Below, piece after piece: positions 16,584-25,135 of a DNA stretch of 64,000 nucleotides. Within the stretch, counting starts at the first letter, position 1; each line of letters starts with the position of its first letter. The DNA is taken from NCBI GenBank assembly GCA_031581485.1, contig JAVLBA010000001.1, positions 29,336 to 93,335 of the forward strand, read 5' to 3'. This stretch comes from BM506 sp031581485. GTDB taxonomy: Bacteria > Desulfobacterota > Desulfobulbia > Desulfobulbales > SURF-16. The notes under the pieces are model-generated. The model ran no database searches, had not been told where the DNA came from, and saw only the letters and a list, made by a program, of their open reading frames with translations. The position numbers were made by a program, and so were the translations under genes.

Positions 16584-18578
16584 ATGACACTTTTTAAGAT
16601 CAACAGTTCCTACGAGCCGGCCGGCGATCAGCCGCGGGCCATTGCCGCCCTCACTAAAGGCGTGCTGGCCGGGGTGCGGGATCAGGTCCTGCTGGGGGTG
16701 ACCGGTTCCGGCAAGACCTACACCATGGCCCAGGTCATTGCGGGCACGGATCGGCCGGCCCTGGTCATGGCCCACAACAAGACCCTGGCTGCCCAGCTCT
16801 ATGCCGAGTTCAAGGAACTCTTTCCCCAGAATGCGGTGGAGTATTTTGTCAGCTATTATGACTATTATCAGCCCGAGGCCTACATCCCCCAGTCTGACAC
16901 CTATATCGAAAAGGACTCGGCCATCAATGATGCCATCGACAAGATGCGCCATTCCGCCACTCGCTCGCTGCTCACCCGGCGGGATGTCATTATCGTGGCC
17001 TCGGTATCGTGCATCTATGGCCTGGGCTCGCCGGACGAGTACAAGAACATGCACCTCTTTCTCCAAAGAGGGGAGGAGTATGCCATGGACCAGGTGCAGC
17101 GCCGCCTGGTCCACATGCTCTATGAACGCAATGACATCTCTTTTCACCGGGGCACCTTCCGGGTCCGCGGGGATGTGATCGAGATCTTCCCGGCCTATGA
17201 GGAGGAGCTCGGGGTGCGGGTGGAGTTCTTCGGCGACACCGTGGATGCCATCACCCTGGTTGATCCCCTGCGGGGCGTGATTATGGATGAACTTGCGGAG
17301 ATCAAGGTCTTTCCCTCCAGCCACTTCGTCACCTCCAGGGAGATCATGAACCGGGCCATGCACACCATCAAGGCGGAGCTCAAGGAGCGGCTGGCGTTCC
17401 TGCAGCAGCACAACAGGCTGGTGGAGGCCCAGCGTCTGGAGCAGCGCACCCTTTTTGATCTGGAGATGATCAGCGAGCTGGGCTATTGCAACGGGGTGGA
17501 AAACTACAGCCGCCATCTCACCGGCCGCCAGCCCGGCGAGCCGCCCCCCACCCTCCTCGACTATCTGCCTGAGGATTTCCTGCTCTTTGTGGACGAGTCC
17601 CACATGTCCATTCCCCAGATCGGCGGCATGTACAATGGCGACCGGGCCCGCAAAACCACCCTCACCGAATTCGGCTTCCGCCTGCCCTCGGCCCTTGATA
17701 ACCGGCCCCTGAAATTCGAGGAGTTTGACCAGCGCATCCATCAGGCCATCTATGTCTCCGCTACCCCCGGTGATTTTGAGATGGACCGGGCCCAGGGCCA
17801 CGTTGTCGAGCAGGTCATCAGACCCACCGGCCTCCTCGATCCGGAGATCGAGGTGCGGCCGGCCAAGAACCAGGTGGATGATCTGCTGGCCGAGATCCGC
17901 ACCCGGGCTGAGAAGAAGGAGGCCGTGCTGGTCACCACTCTCACCAAGCGCATGGCCGAAGATCTCACCGATTATTATGAAAAGCTGGGGGTGGCGGTCC
18001 GCTATCTCCATTCCGATATCAAGACTCTGGAGCGGGTCCAGCTGGTCAGGGAGCTGCGGCAGGGGGCGTATCAGGTCCTGGTGGGTATCAATCTCCTCCG
18101 GGAAGGCCTTGATCTGCCCGAGGTCACCCTGGTGGCGGTGCTTGATGCCGACAAGGAGGGGTTTCTGCGCTCAGCGCGGGCCCTGATCCAGACCTGCGGC
18201 CGGGCCGCTCGCAATGCCTACGGCCGGGTCATTCTCTATGGTGATCAGATAACCCGCTCCATGCGGTTCACCATTGATGAGACGAACCGCAGGCGCGCCA
18301 TCCAGCAGGCCCATAACGACAGCCACGGCATCACCCCCACCACCATATCCTCTGCCATTAAAAACGCCATGGACAGCGCCTATGAAGTGGAGCCCCCCGC
18401 CCTGGCCAAGGCCGCTGAGGAAGAGGTGATCTACCGCTCCGTGGCCCAGGTACGCAAGGCTATTATCGCCAAGGAGAAGGAGATGCAGGCGGCCGCCAAG
18501 ATCCTCTCCTTTGAAAAGGCCGCTGAGCTGCGGGATGAGATCAAGATGCTCAAAGAGATGGAGCTTGCCCTGCTGTGA
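16584..18578 (+). CDS. uvrB: UvrABC excinuclease subunit B
   Basis: A 664-residue nucleotide-excision repair helicase-like protein that receives damage from UvrA and positions UvrC. Walker A GVTGSGKT, the damage-verifying beta-hairpin region SYYDYYQPEAYIPQSD, the DESH box and motif VI LIQTCGRAARN are intact. The C-terminal UVR motif (KEKEMQAAAKILSFEKAAEL) binds UvrC. The frame is open far upstream, but ATG 16584 gives the normal MTLFKINSSYEPAGDQP start. Its stop overlaps the GTG of the following acyltransferase gene. Confidence 0.97.
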   Translation: MTLFKINSSYEPAGDQPRAIAALTKGVLAGVRDQVLLGVTGSGKTYTMAQVIAGTDRPALVMAHNKTLAAQLYAEFKELFPQNAVEYFVSYYDYYQPEAYIPQSDTYIEKDSAINDAIDKMRHSATRSLLTRRDVIIVASVSCIYGLGSPDEYKNMHLFLQRGEEYAMDQVQRRLVHMLYERNDISFHRGTFRVRGDVIEIFPAYEEELGVRVEFFGDTVDAITLVDPLRGVIMDELAEIKVFPSSHFVTSREIMNRAMHTIKAELKERLAFLQQHNRLVEAQRLEQRTLFDLEMISELGYCNGVENYSRHLTGRQPGEPPPTLLDYLPEDFLLFVDESHMSIPQIGGMYNGDRARKTTLTEFGFRLPSALDNRPLKFEEFDQRIHQAIYVSATPGDFEMDRAQGHVVEQVIRPTGLLDPEIEVRPAKNQVDDLLAEIRTRAEKKEAVLVTTLTKRMAEDLTDYYEKLGVAVRYLHSDIKTLERVQLVRELRQGAYQVLVGINLLREGLDLPEVTLVAVLDADKEGFLRSARALIQTCGRAARNAYGRVILYGDQITRSMRFTIDETNRRRAIQQAHNDSHGITPTTISSAIKNAMDSAYEVEPPALAKAAEEEVIYRSVAQVRKAIIAKEKEMQAAAKILSFEKAAELRDEIKMLKEMELALL

Positions 18579-19255
18579 AAAAAAAATGGCAACATAAACT
18601 ACTGCTTTTTCTGGCCCCCTTTGTCTATAAAGTAGTGATGGGTTTTGTCATCACCACGTGCCGCAAAGAGATGCACGGCAAGGAGATCTGGCAGGAATTG
18701 GTGGATTCCGGTAAGCCCTTTATCCTCACCTTCTGGCATTATAATGTCCTCTATGCCTCCCTCTCCGGCGGCCGGTTGCCCATGGTGGCCATGGTCAGCC
18801 CCAGCAAGGATGGCGAGTTTATCGCCCGCATCATGGAGTCGAAGGGGATCACCACGGTGCGGGGCTCCCGCAGCAAGGGAGGGGTGGGGGCCATCAAGGG
18901 TCTTTTAAAGGCCGTGCGCCGGGGCTTGAGTCCGGTGATTATTGCGGACGGCTCTCAGGGCCCGGCCCAGGTGGTGCAGGGCGGCTCCATCATCATCGCC
19001 GGCCGGGCCGGTATTCCCATTGTGCCCATGAACTGGGCCTTCAGCCGCTATAAGCTCTTTCGCAGCTGGGACAAGACCCTGCTGCCCCTGCCCTTTGCCC
19101 GGCTGGTGTGGGTGGTGGGGGAACCGCTGCAGGTGCCCAAGGGGCTTGACGGTGAGGAGGTGGAGGCCTATCGCCTCCTGCTGGAAGAGAGGCTGGCGTC
19201 CACCTATGAAGCGGCTTGGGCGGCTTTTGGTAAGAAGAATCACGAAGACCTCTGA
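18575..19255 (+). CDS. Lysophospholipid acyltransferase-like protein (DUF374 family)
   Basis: A 226-residue protein starting at GTG 18575, overlapping the uvrB stop. It has an N-terminal hydrophobic segment (LLLFLAPFVYKVVMGFV). The HxxxD-type acyltransferase motif is replaced by the DUF374 form (ILTFWHYNVLYAS), followed by the conserved VRGSRSKGGVGAIKGLL and ADGSQGPAQVVQGG. DUF374 proteins are distant relatives of LpxL-like and PlsC-like enzymes and are thought to act in lipid or lipid A modification. The exact substrate cannot be read from the sequence. Confidence 0.88.
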   Translation: MKKKWQHKLLLFLAPFVYKVVMGFVITTCRKEMHGKEIWQELVDSGKPFILTFWHYNVLYASLSGGRLPMVAMVSPSKDGEFIARIMESKGITTVRGSRSKGGVGAIKGLLKAVRRGLSPVIIADGSQGPAQVVQGGSIIIAGRAGIPIVPMNWAFSRYKLFRSWDKTLLPLPFARLVWVVGEPLQVPKGLDGEEVEAYRLLLEERLASTYEAAWAAFGKKNHEDL

Positions 19256-19267
19256 GGGGGAACAATC

Positions 19268-19396
19268 ATGCGCAGATTTCAACTCATCCTCGGCCTGCTG
19301 GCCCTGGTTATCCATCTGGTGGCCCGCGGCGGCATGGCGGTGATCTTGCTCGGCATCATCATCGGTGCCCTCTTGATGCCGACGCTGACGGCGTAA
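19268..19396 (+). CDS. Small membrane peptide, 42 residues
   Basis: A short ORF with a strong GAGGGGGAAC ribosome binding site begins at ATG 19268, twelve bases after the acyltransferase gene. It encodes two hydrophobic blocks (FQLILGLLALVIHLVA and GMAVILLGIIIGALLM) separated by Arg-Gly-Gly, consistent with a hairpin or single-span membrane peptide. Spacing and strand suggest cotranscription with the acyltransferase. I do not recognise a family, and a function is not implied beyond membrane location. Confidence 0.6.
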   Translation: MRRFQLILGLLALVIHLVARGGMAVILLGIIIGALLMPTLTA

Positions 19397-19646
19397 TACG
19401 GAACAAAACCCGGCCCGAGGGAAGGAGCCCTGCTTTGTTCACGCCACCGCAGGGCGGGGAATAGAGGAATTGCCGAGATGCTGACAACCCGGGGAAATAT
19501 CAATTGTATGCAGCTGACCAGCAGGTCCATAACGTCAGCGGCAACAACAGAATGACTGTTTTTTACAACTTTTTTAAACGAGGAAATAGTACGATAGAGA
19601 CGCACCAAGGCTCCACAGGGATGAATAGTCAAGCGGAGGGTTGAGT

Positions 19647-20678
19647 ATGGTCATATCTGCATCTGGGAGTGCCGGGAGCAGTGAGGGAAAGGGAAAAAAA
19701 GGTCATATCTGGCCCGATTGGTATCCGGTGCTGGCAACTTTCCGGAAATCAGACAGCCTGAAAGCCACCTGGCAGTTGCTGAACACGATACTCCCCTATT
19801 TTTTTCTCTGGTATCTGATGATCCGGTCAATTCAGCTCGATTATTCCTACCTGATCACCCTGATTATCGCCCTGCCTGCCGCCGCGTTTCTCGTGCGGAT
19901 ATTCATTTTATTTCACGACTGTGTGCATGGTTCCTCCTTCAGATCGAAGCGCGCCAACACCTTCTTCGGCTACTTCCTCGGGGTGCTTGTGTTTACTGCG
20001 TATGAAGAGTGGCGCTTCATCCATCTCCGGCACCATGGGACCTACGCCAATCTTGACTCGCGGGGATTCGGCGACGTCTGGACCATGACACTCACGGAGT
20101 ATCAGGACTCGCCAAAGCGGAAACGGGTACTGTACAGACTTTACCGAAACCCCCTGGTGCTCATCGGCTTGGGCGCATTATTTAATTTTCTACTCCACAA
20201 CCGCTTTCCGGACGTACGGGTGAAGCGCAAAGAACGGCTGAGTGTTTTTTTCACCAACCTGCTCATCATCGCCGTCGCTTTGCTTGCCACCCGGATTATT
20301 GGCTGGCGGACCTACCTCCTCATCCAGTTGCCGGTGTTGTGGCTTGCCGGGGGGGCAGGAATCTGGCTGTTTTACGTACAGCATCAGTTCGAAGGGGTGT
20401 ATTGGGCCCGCACAGGTGAGTGGGAACCCTTGCGCGCCGCCATGGAAGGCAGTTCATTTTATAAGTTGCCGGCTGTGTTGCGTTGGTTTTCCGGCAACAT
20501 CGGGTACCATCACATACATCACCTGAATCCCCTGATCCCCAATTACCATCTCAAGAAATGTTACGACGCTGTTCCGGCGCTGCAAGCCAAGGAGCCGCTT
20601 ACCATTATCAAAAGCCTTTCTTGTTATCGCCTGAAATTGTGGGATGAGGATTTGCAAAAAATGATCTCTTTTCCCTGA
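19647..20678 (+). CDS. Fatty acid desaturase family protein
   Basis: A 343-residue membrane di-iron enzyme (counted from ATG 19647, six bases after GGAGGG; a TTG at 19641 is an alternative). Three histidine boxes are present: HDCVHGS, HLRHHGT and HIHHLNP. Hydrophobic spans lie around 40-58, 65-90, 105-120 and 195-245. Such enzymes insert a double bond using O2, or hydroxylate a related substrate, so oxygen must at times be available to the cell. It opens the AT-richer part of the window and has no obvious operon partner. Confidence 0.9.
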   Translation: MVISASGSAGSSEGKGKKGHIWPDWYPVLATFRKSDSLKATWQLLNTILPYFFLWYLMIRSIQLDYSYLITLIIALPAAAFLVRIFILFHDCVHGSSFRSKRANTFFGYFLGVLVFTAYEEWRFIHLRHHGTYANLDSRGFGDVWTMTLTEYQDSPKRKRVLYRLYRNPLVLIGLGALFNFLLHNRFPDVRVKRKERLSVFFTNLLIIAVALLATRIIGWRTYLLIQLPVLWLAGGAGIWLFYVQHQFEGVYWARTGEWEPLRAAMEGSSFYKLPAVLRWFSGNIGYHHIHHLNPLIPNYHLKKCYDAVPALQAKEPLTIIKSLSCYRLKLWDEDLQKMISFP

Positions 20679-21141
20679 TATGGCCGGCTCTCGCCGGACA
20701 GGGTAATCGTGGCAAGGTCACGATAAGCCAGGCCATATCTGATTGCTTCGCATATCACCGCTGCCATCAAACTCTGCAACGAAGGCATAGCGACGATCTG
20801 TGGCCCTTTTCGTTTTGAGCGTCTCCTTGAACACGTAACATTGATGCCACGAAACACTTACAGTTTAAGACTGTTTTCGCTCAAGCCTCCTCCCGGGTGG
20901 CTCGGTAGTTTCGCAATCTTCTCCGTCATGGGTGAGGCTCATGCTTGTTCATTATGCAGGCCTGTTGCCGTGCACAGCTTCCCCCGGCAGGAACCACTAT
21001 TAATTTGCATTAATAAATTAGATTTAATAGAATTTTTCTTGACCGATGAAGCAGCGGGTTGTTTCGATATTCAGAGGATGGCGCGCCGCCATATAAGGTA
21101 CCTTTTTACGAGACCAGCAATTTTAACAGGGGAAAATCTTA
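20679..21141. other. Intergenic region, possible remnant sequence, before the NosL gene
   Basis: No convincing gene lies in this 463-base gap. A minus-strand open frame at about 20690-20857 reads in part like protein (PSLQSLMAAVICEAIRYGLAYRDL) but lacks a ribosome binding site, and may be the remnant of a lost gene. The A/T-rich stretch 21000-21035 probably includes the promoter of the following cluster. A 5-bp stem CCGGC/GCCGG just after the desaturase gene lacks a T-run. Confidence 0.35.
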
Positions 21142-21672
21142 ATGAAATACGCAGGAATTAAAAAACCACTATCTTGGATCTTTTTTCTTAGTCTCCTTAT
21201 TTTTGCGGCACCTGCTGGCGCTGCAACGCCTGCTGATATTGCAGAGATCCCCTCGTGCGGCTATTGCGGTATGGATCGGGAAAAATTTGCCCACTCCAGG
21301 GTCTATCTGTCATATGCAGACGGCACCAAGGCAGGGGTATGTTCTCTGCACTGCGCCGCCATTGAGATGATTGTCAAATTAGATAAGGAACCCCTGGAAA
21401 TTATGGTTGGTGATTTCAACACCCGGGAGTTAATTAATGCCGATAAAGCCTACTGGGTCATTGGTGGTGATATGATGGGCGTCATGACCAGAAGGGCGAA
21501 GTGGGCCTTTGCTGACAAGGCGGCGGCTGAGAAGTTTATCAAGGAACATGGCGGCACCATGGCCACCTTTGAAGAGGCGCTGAAGGCCTCTTTTGAGGAT
21601 ATGTATGAAGACGTAAACATGATAAGAGAAAAGAGAAAGATGATGCGGATGAAAAAGATGCAGCACATGTAA
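21142..21672 (+). CDS. NosL-like periplasmic copper-binding protein
   Basis: A 176-residue exported protein. A signal peptide covers about residues 1-27 (WIFFLSLLIFAAPAGA). The mature part begins with the NosL metal-binding pattern CGYCGMDREKFAHSRVY, then VCSLHCAAIEMI with a second Cys/His group. The C-terminus is Lys/Met rich (KMMRMKKMQHM), possibly a further copper site. NosL delivers Cu(I) to nitrous oxide reductase in nos clusters, but no nosZ is seen in this window. It is the first gene of a long copper/heme/Fe-S set running to 32917. Start: ATG after CAGGGGAAAA. Confidence 0.8.
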   Translation: MKYAGIKKPLSWIFFLSLLIFAAPAGAATPADIAEIPSCGYCGMDREKFAHSRVYLSYADGTKAGVCSLHCAAIEMIVKLDKEPLEIMVGDFNTRELINADKAYWVIGGDMMGVMTRRAKWAFADKAAAEKFIKEHGGTMATFEEALKASFEDMYEDVNMIREKRKMMRMKKMQHM

Positions 21673-21727
21673 AGGTGGTTGTGGTTACCAGTAAAGAACG
21701 GCAATTACATATCACCACTAAAATGAG

Positions 21728-21803
21728 CCGGATTGATTCCGTATCAATTAGGATAGGTTGAGATGAAAAAAATTATAGGCAAGGCTCTCTTATCTCTCTT
21801 AAA
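21728..21803 (+). repeat. Duplicated leader plus start region, copy 1 (GGDEF gene)
   Basis: This stretch resembles 22638-22712 in front of the second NosL gene. Both carry GGATTGAT..CGTATC, then GGATAG, then ATGAAAAAA and the first dozen codons. Over the first 39 coding bases 32 are identical. The GGDEF gene therefore shares its untranslated leader and signal-like N-terminus with the neighbouring NosL gene. Confidence 0.7.
21733..21747. promoter_or_regulatory. FNR/CRP-like palindrome
   Basis: TTGATTCCGTATCAA has perfect TTGAT/ATCAA half-sites, as used by FNR/CRP-family regulators, but with a five-base instead of four-base centre. It lies 15 bases before the GGDEF start, so it would act as a roadblock or belong to a leader copy. 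The second copy (about 22643-22657) has lost the right half-site. Confidence 0.3.
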
Positions 21804-22476
21804 ACGGTCGCCAGCCCTGTTTGAGAGATACAGCGAAGAACATAAACACTCCTTGCAAGTGGCCCATGATAAACTGGCAGAAATTAACCTTGAACTGGAG
21901 GAGAAAAGCGCTGAAACTATTCAGGAGCTCATGGAAAAAAATGCCGAACTGGAAAGGCTTTCCATTTCGGATCCGCACACCCGGCTTTACAATCGGCGCC
22001 ATTTTGACACATACCTGCTCAAGGAGTGGTACCGAGCCCAGCGCAGTCACGATCATATATCCCTGATTCTTTGTGACCTGGACCACTTCCATGCCTATAA
22101 TGAGGCCTATGGATATGAGACGGGCAATGAGTGTATTCATCATGTCGCCCAGGTAATAGCTCACTTCACCAGACGGCCCTATGATATCCCGGCTAGATAC
22201 GGCAGCAAAAAGTTTGCGGCCATTCTGCCCCATACCGATACAGACGGGGCCATGATTATCGCAACCGGCATCAAGGATGAAGTGGAAAAAATAGCGATTC
22301 CACACATTAAATCACCCATTAAGAACATTGTCACCGTAAGCTTTGGCGTCGCCACCGTGCTCCCTGAAAAGGGTAAAGATTGCGCCGCCCTTATCGCCAT
22401 GACAGAAGAGGCCCTTTGTGAGGCCAAAAGCGGGGGCCGGGACCGAATATCTGCCAAGAGGGCTGCAGGGATATAG
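21763..22476 (+). CDS. GGDEF-domain protein with degenerate active site
   Basis: A 237-residue protein. After a hydrophobic start (MKKIIGKALLSLL) comes a coiled-coil segment (about 30-66, Glu/Leu rich), then a GGDEF domain. The entry motif (DPHTRLYNRRHFD) and the metal-site DLDHFHAYNE are kept, but the signature itself reads GSKKF (147-151) instead of GG[DE]EF, and GD further on is GN. Diguanylate cyclase activity is thus unlikely; it may bind GTP or act as a dimeric scaffold. It is embedded between two NosL genes and shares its 5' region with the second one. Confidence 0.8.
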   Translation: MKKIIGKALLSLLKRSPALFERYSEEHKHSLQVAHDKLAEINLELEEKSAETIQELMEKNAELERLSISDPHTRLYNRRHFDTYLLKEWYRAQRSHDHISLILCDLDHFHAYNEAYGYETGNECIHHVAQVIAHFTRRPYDIPARYGSKKFAAILPHTDTDGAMIIATGIKDEVEKIAIPHIKSPIKNIVTVSFGVATVLPEKGKDCAALIAMTEEALCEAKSGGRDRISAKRAAGI

Positions 22477-22637
22477 CGCCTACTGGAGAGCACCGGGCTT
22501 GCATGCTTTTAACAGACATCCGCCCCTCTTTTCCTCAGAGGCAGCCCCTGGCCACCTAATTTTTTACCTGGCCAGCCCATCTCTTCACCCTCTTTAAAAG
22601 AAATCTAAAAAGGGGGTACATAACATGATCCGCCTGA

Positions 22638-22712
22638 GGTGGATTGATGTCGTATCTGGAGGATAGCTCGAAATGAAAAAACTTCTAGGCACGATTCTCT
22701 TATCTCTTTTTC
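22638..22712 (+). repeat. Duplicated leader plus start region, copy 2 (NosL gene)
   Basis: Partner of 21728-21803. It includes the GGAGGATAG ribosome binding site and the first codons of the second NosL gene. Here the downstream codons continue into a normal signal peptide, so this copy is more likely the ancestral context. Confidence 0.7.
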
Positions 22713-23149
22713 TTATTATCAGCACAGCCTATGCTGTGGGGATAAAGCCGGCAACGCCGCAGTCAGGTGATAAATGCCCTGTCTGCGGCATGTTTGTGGC
22801 CAAATATCCTGACTGGGTCTGTGAAATAATGTACCAGGACGGTACGGTCCTCTTTTTCGACGGGACAAAAGATCTCTTTAAGTTCTACTTTGAACCTCAT
22901 AAATTCAAATCCAGCAAACAGCGTCAGAATATCAAGGCCATTTATGTGACAGAATACTATGACTTGAATTTCATTGAGGCCAGAAACGCCTTCTATGTCA
23001 TGGGCAGTGATGTCTATGGCCCCATGGGCCTGGAGCTGGTTCCCTTCAAGACCGAAAAAGACGCCACAGAATTTCTCAGGGACCATCACGGCAAGAAAAT
23101 TATCAGTTTCAACGATGTGGATGCTGCCCTGATCAAAACCCTTGATTGA
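22673..23149 (+). CDS. NosL family copper-binding protein
   Basis: A 158-residue exported protein, signal peptide about 1-21 (ILLSLFLIISTAYA). It is a clearer NosL than the one at 21142: KCPVCGMFVAKYPDWVCEIMYQDG near residues 33-55, then VLFFDGTKDLFKFYF. NosL binds Cu(I) through the CxxCGM region and passes it to periplasmic copper enzymes together with an ABC transporter. An ABC ATPase gene follows 104 bases later, consistent with that role, although the target enzyme is not NosZ here. A GGAGG ribosome binding site precedes ATG 22673. Confidence 0.88.
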   Translation: MKKLLGTILLSLFLIISTAYAVGIKPATPQSGDKCPVCGMFVAKYPDWVCEIMYQDGTVLFFDGTKDLFKFYFEPHKFKSSKQRQNIKAIYVTEYYDLNFIEARNAFYVMGSDVYGPMGLELVPFKTEKDATEFLRDHHGKKIISFNDVDAALIKTLD

Positions 23150-23253
23150 TGTATGGGGCAAAAGTCCATTTTCTGGCAGCAAAAACGCCGATTCCCCGGC
23201 ATGGCGAAATATTGCCTGTTCTTTGCCTTCCTTGCGAAATAGGGTCTTAAGCT

Positions 23254-23922
23254 GTGATAGAATTTTACAATATTAAAAAAACCTTCAATCTCGGCAAAGC
23301 AAACCAGTTTGCCGCCCTCAAAGATATCAGCCTCACTATTGAGAAAAATAAGATAACTGTCCTGAAAGGGCCGAGCGGCTCGGGTAAGACAACCCTTGCC
23401 AGTCTTATCGGCTGCATGTCCAGGCCCACCTCAGGCAGAATCAAAATAGATGGCAGAGAGATCACTTCACTGCCGGAGAGATTTTTGGCCGAGATTAGAC
23501 GGGATAATTTCGGTTTCATATTTCAGCGCTTCAATCTCATAACAGGCATCTCGGTTTTGGAAAACACCCTCTTGCCCACCTATCCCATGGGGCTAAAGTC
23601 TTCCCTGGCCCAAAAAAAGGCCATCACCCTGCTGGAAAAATTAAACATCGGTTCCAAAATTCGCCAGGAGGTTGAGAATCTCTCCAGCGGTGAACAGCAG
23701 CGGGTGGCTATTGCCAGGGCGCTGATCAATGACCCCCTCTTTATTATTGCTGACGAGCCCACTGCCCATCTTGACCAGAATATGGCGGTGAAATTCATTG
23801 ATATCGTCTCACAACTCCACGCTGAAGGCAAAACCCTGCTTATCGCCAGCCACGACCCTTTGCTCTATGATTCAGAAATCGTGCACCGGGTGATTGCCTT
23901 GCAAGATGGTCAATTAGTATAA
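23254..23922 (+). CDS. ABC transporter ATP-binding protein (LolD/MacB type)
   Basis: A 222-residue cytoplasmic ATPase from GTG 23254. Walker A GPSGSGKT (39-46), Q-loop FIFQRFN, signature LSSGEQQRVAIARAL, Walker B LFIIADEPTAHLD and H-loop LIASHD are all intact. The sequence is of the LolD/MacB/FtsE type that pairs with FtsX-like permeases, and the only such permease nearby is at 31292, about 7 kb downstream on the same strand. The split pair probably drives an extracytoplasmic maturation or release step in this copper/heme gene set rather than solute import. Confidence 0.9.
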   Translation: MIEFYNIKKTFNLGKANQFAALKDISLTIEKNKITVLKGPSGSGKTTLASLIGCMSRPTSGRIKIDGREITSLPERFLAEIRRDNFGFIFQRFNLITGISVLENTLLPTYPMGLKSSLAQKKAITLLEKLNIGSKIRQEVENLSSGEQQRVAIARALINDPLFIIADEPTAHLDQNMAVKFIDIVSQLHAEGKTLLIASHDPLLYDSEIVHRVIALQDGQLV

Positions 23923-23937
23923 AGGATAGGTCATTCA

Positions 23938-24942
23938 TTGTTTATCAATCCCGCGATTATCGGTCTTACAGCTGCATCATTGCTGGTCTCAGGAGTTACC
24001 ATCTACGCCTCGATTATCGGCGCGGTGATCATCCGCTCATGGGACATCAACAGTGGCAGTGAAAGGCAGCTCCAGCTCGAAAGAAAGACCTATCTGATCT
24101 CAACTGTCCTCAGCTACGTTCTGGTGTGTGAACTCCTCTCCCTGCTCCTGTTTGTCGTCAACGCCGACACTATGCACAGCCTGTTTACCGGTGCTATGTG
24201 TGCGGCCGGCACCCTTTATGCCAACAGTTATGGCTACCCGACCCTGTTGACTAAAATTGCCGTCTGCATCATGTCAGGAGTCTGGTTGATTGTTAATCAT
24301 GTTGACAACCGGGCCTATGACTACCCGCTGATAAAATTTAAATATGGATTTCTCCAGCTGATCACCGTCATCATTATCCTGGAAGCCGTCCTCCAGATAA
24401 ATTATTTTATGGCCCTGGATCCTGAAATAATTACCTCCTGCTGCGGCACCCTGTTCAGCGGTGAAGCCGACACCCTGACCGGCGAATTGGCCCACCTCTC
24501 CCCCCTTACCGCTAAAATGTCCTATTATCTGACCCTCACAGGCACCTTCACTGCCGGGGCCTGGTTTTTGTTGAGGGGCAGGGGGGCGTTGATCTTTTCC
24601 TTCTTTAATTCTCTGCTTTTTTTTGTCTCCCTGGCCGCGATAATCTCCTTTATCTCTCTCTATTTCTATGACCTGCCCACCCATCACTGCCCCTTCTGCA
24701 TTTTACAAAAGGAATATCATTATGCCGGCTACATTCTCTACCTGGCACTTTTTACGGCCACCATTGCTGGTGGGGGGATTGCGGCACTTGCCCCCTTCAC
24801 AGGGCATAAATCCCTGGAAATGATTTTACCAAGAGTTCAACGAAAACTTTGCCTTCTTGCCATGATCGGCCATGCAGTTTTTGCCACACTGTGCACGTAC
24901 CAGGTACTGTTTTCTGATTTAAAACTGGGCGGCTACTCCTGA
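23938..24942 (+). CDS. Polytopic membrane protein with cysteine pairs, family unknown
   Basis: A 334-residue protein starting at TTG 23938, which follows the ATPase by 15 bases. It has about eight hydrophobic spans (for example 6-30, 50-75, 95-115, 135-152, 195-212, 220-240, 262-285, 305-322). Notable cysteines are a Cys-Cys pair (ITSCCGTLF) in a loop near residue 165 and a HHCPFCILQKEYH motif near 250, reminiscent of redox or metal sites; no DsbB or VKOR pattern is complete. A 22-residue decayed copy of its C-terminus lies 190 bases downstream. Function unknown; a partner of the ABC system or a copper/thiol relay is possible. Confidence 0.75.
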   Translation: MFINPAIIGLTAASLLVSGVTIYASIIGAVIIRSWDINSGSERQLQLERKTYLISTVLSYVLVCELLSLLLFVVNADTMHSLFTGAMCAAGTLYANSYGYPTLLTKIAVCIMSGVWLIVNHVDNRAYDYPLIKFKYGFLQLITVIIILEAVLQINYFMALDPEIITSCCGTLFSGEADTLTGELAHLSPLTAKMSYYLTLTGTFTAGAWFLLRGRGALIFSFFNSLLFFVSLAAIISFISLYFYDLPTHHCPFCILQKEYHYAGYILYLALFTATIAGGGIAALAPFTGHKSLEMILPRVQRKLCLLAMIGHAVFATLCTYQVLFSDLKLGGYS

Positions 24943-25135
24943 CGCCATTCTTGTCGCCATAATCTGCTTCATCCCTCTCTCTTTCTTAAGGAGTGCCGGC
25001 CTGGCACTCTGCACGGCAATCATGGCGGGGCCGTGAGATTGTGCGGCAAATTGCCCCATGGGCAAGGCGTAAATTCCTGACAATAATTCAAGCCAAGAGT
25101 TTAAGAAAAAAATTTGCCTTTATGTGTGGTGAAGG

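Noticed and set aside
16575..18011. 478-codon minus-strand frame opposite uvrB
   Set aside because: Antisense to all UvrB motifs; no independent evidence.
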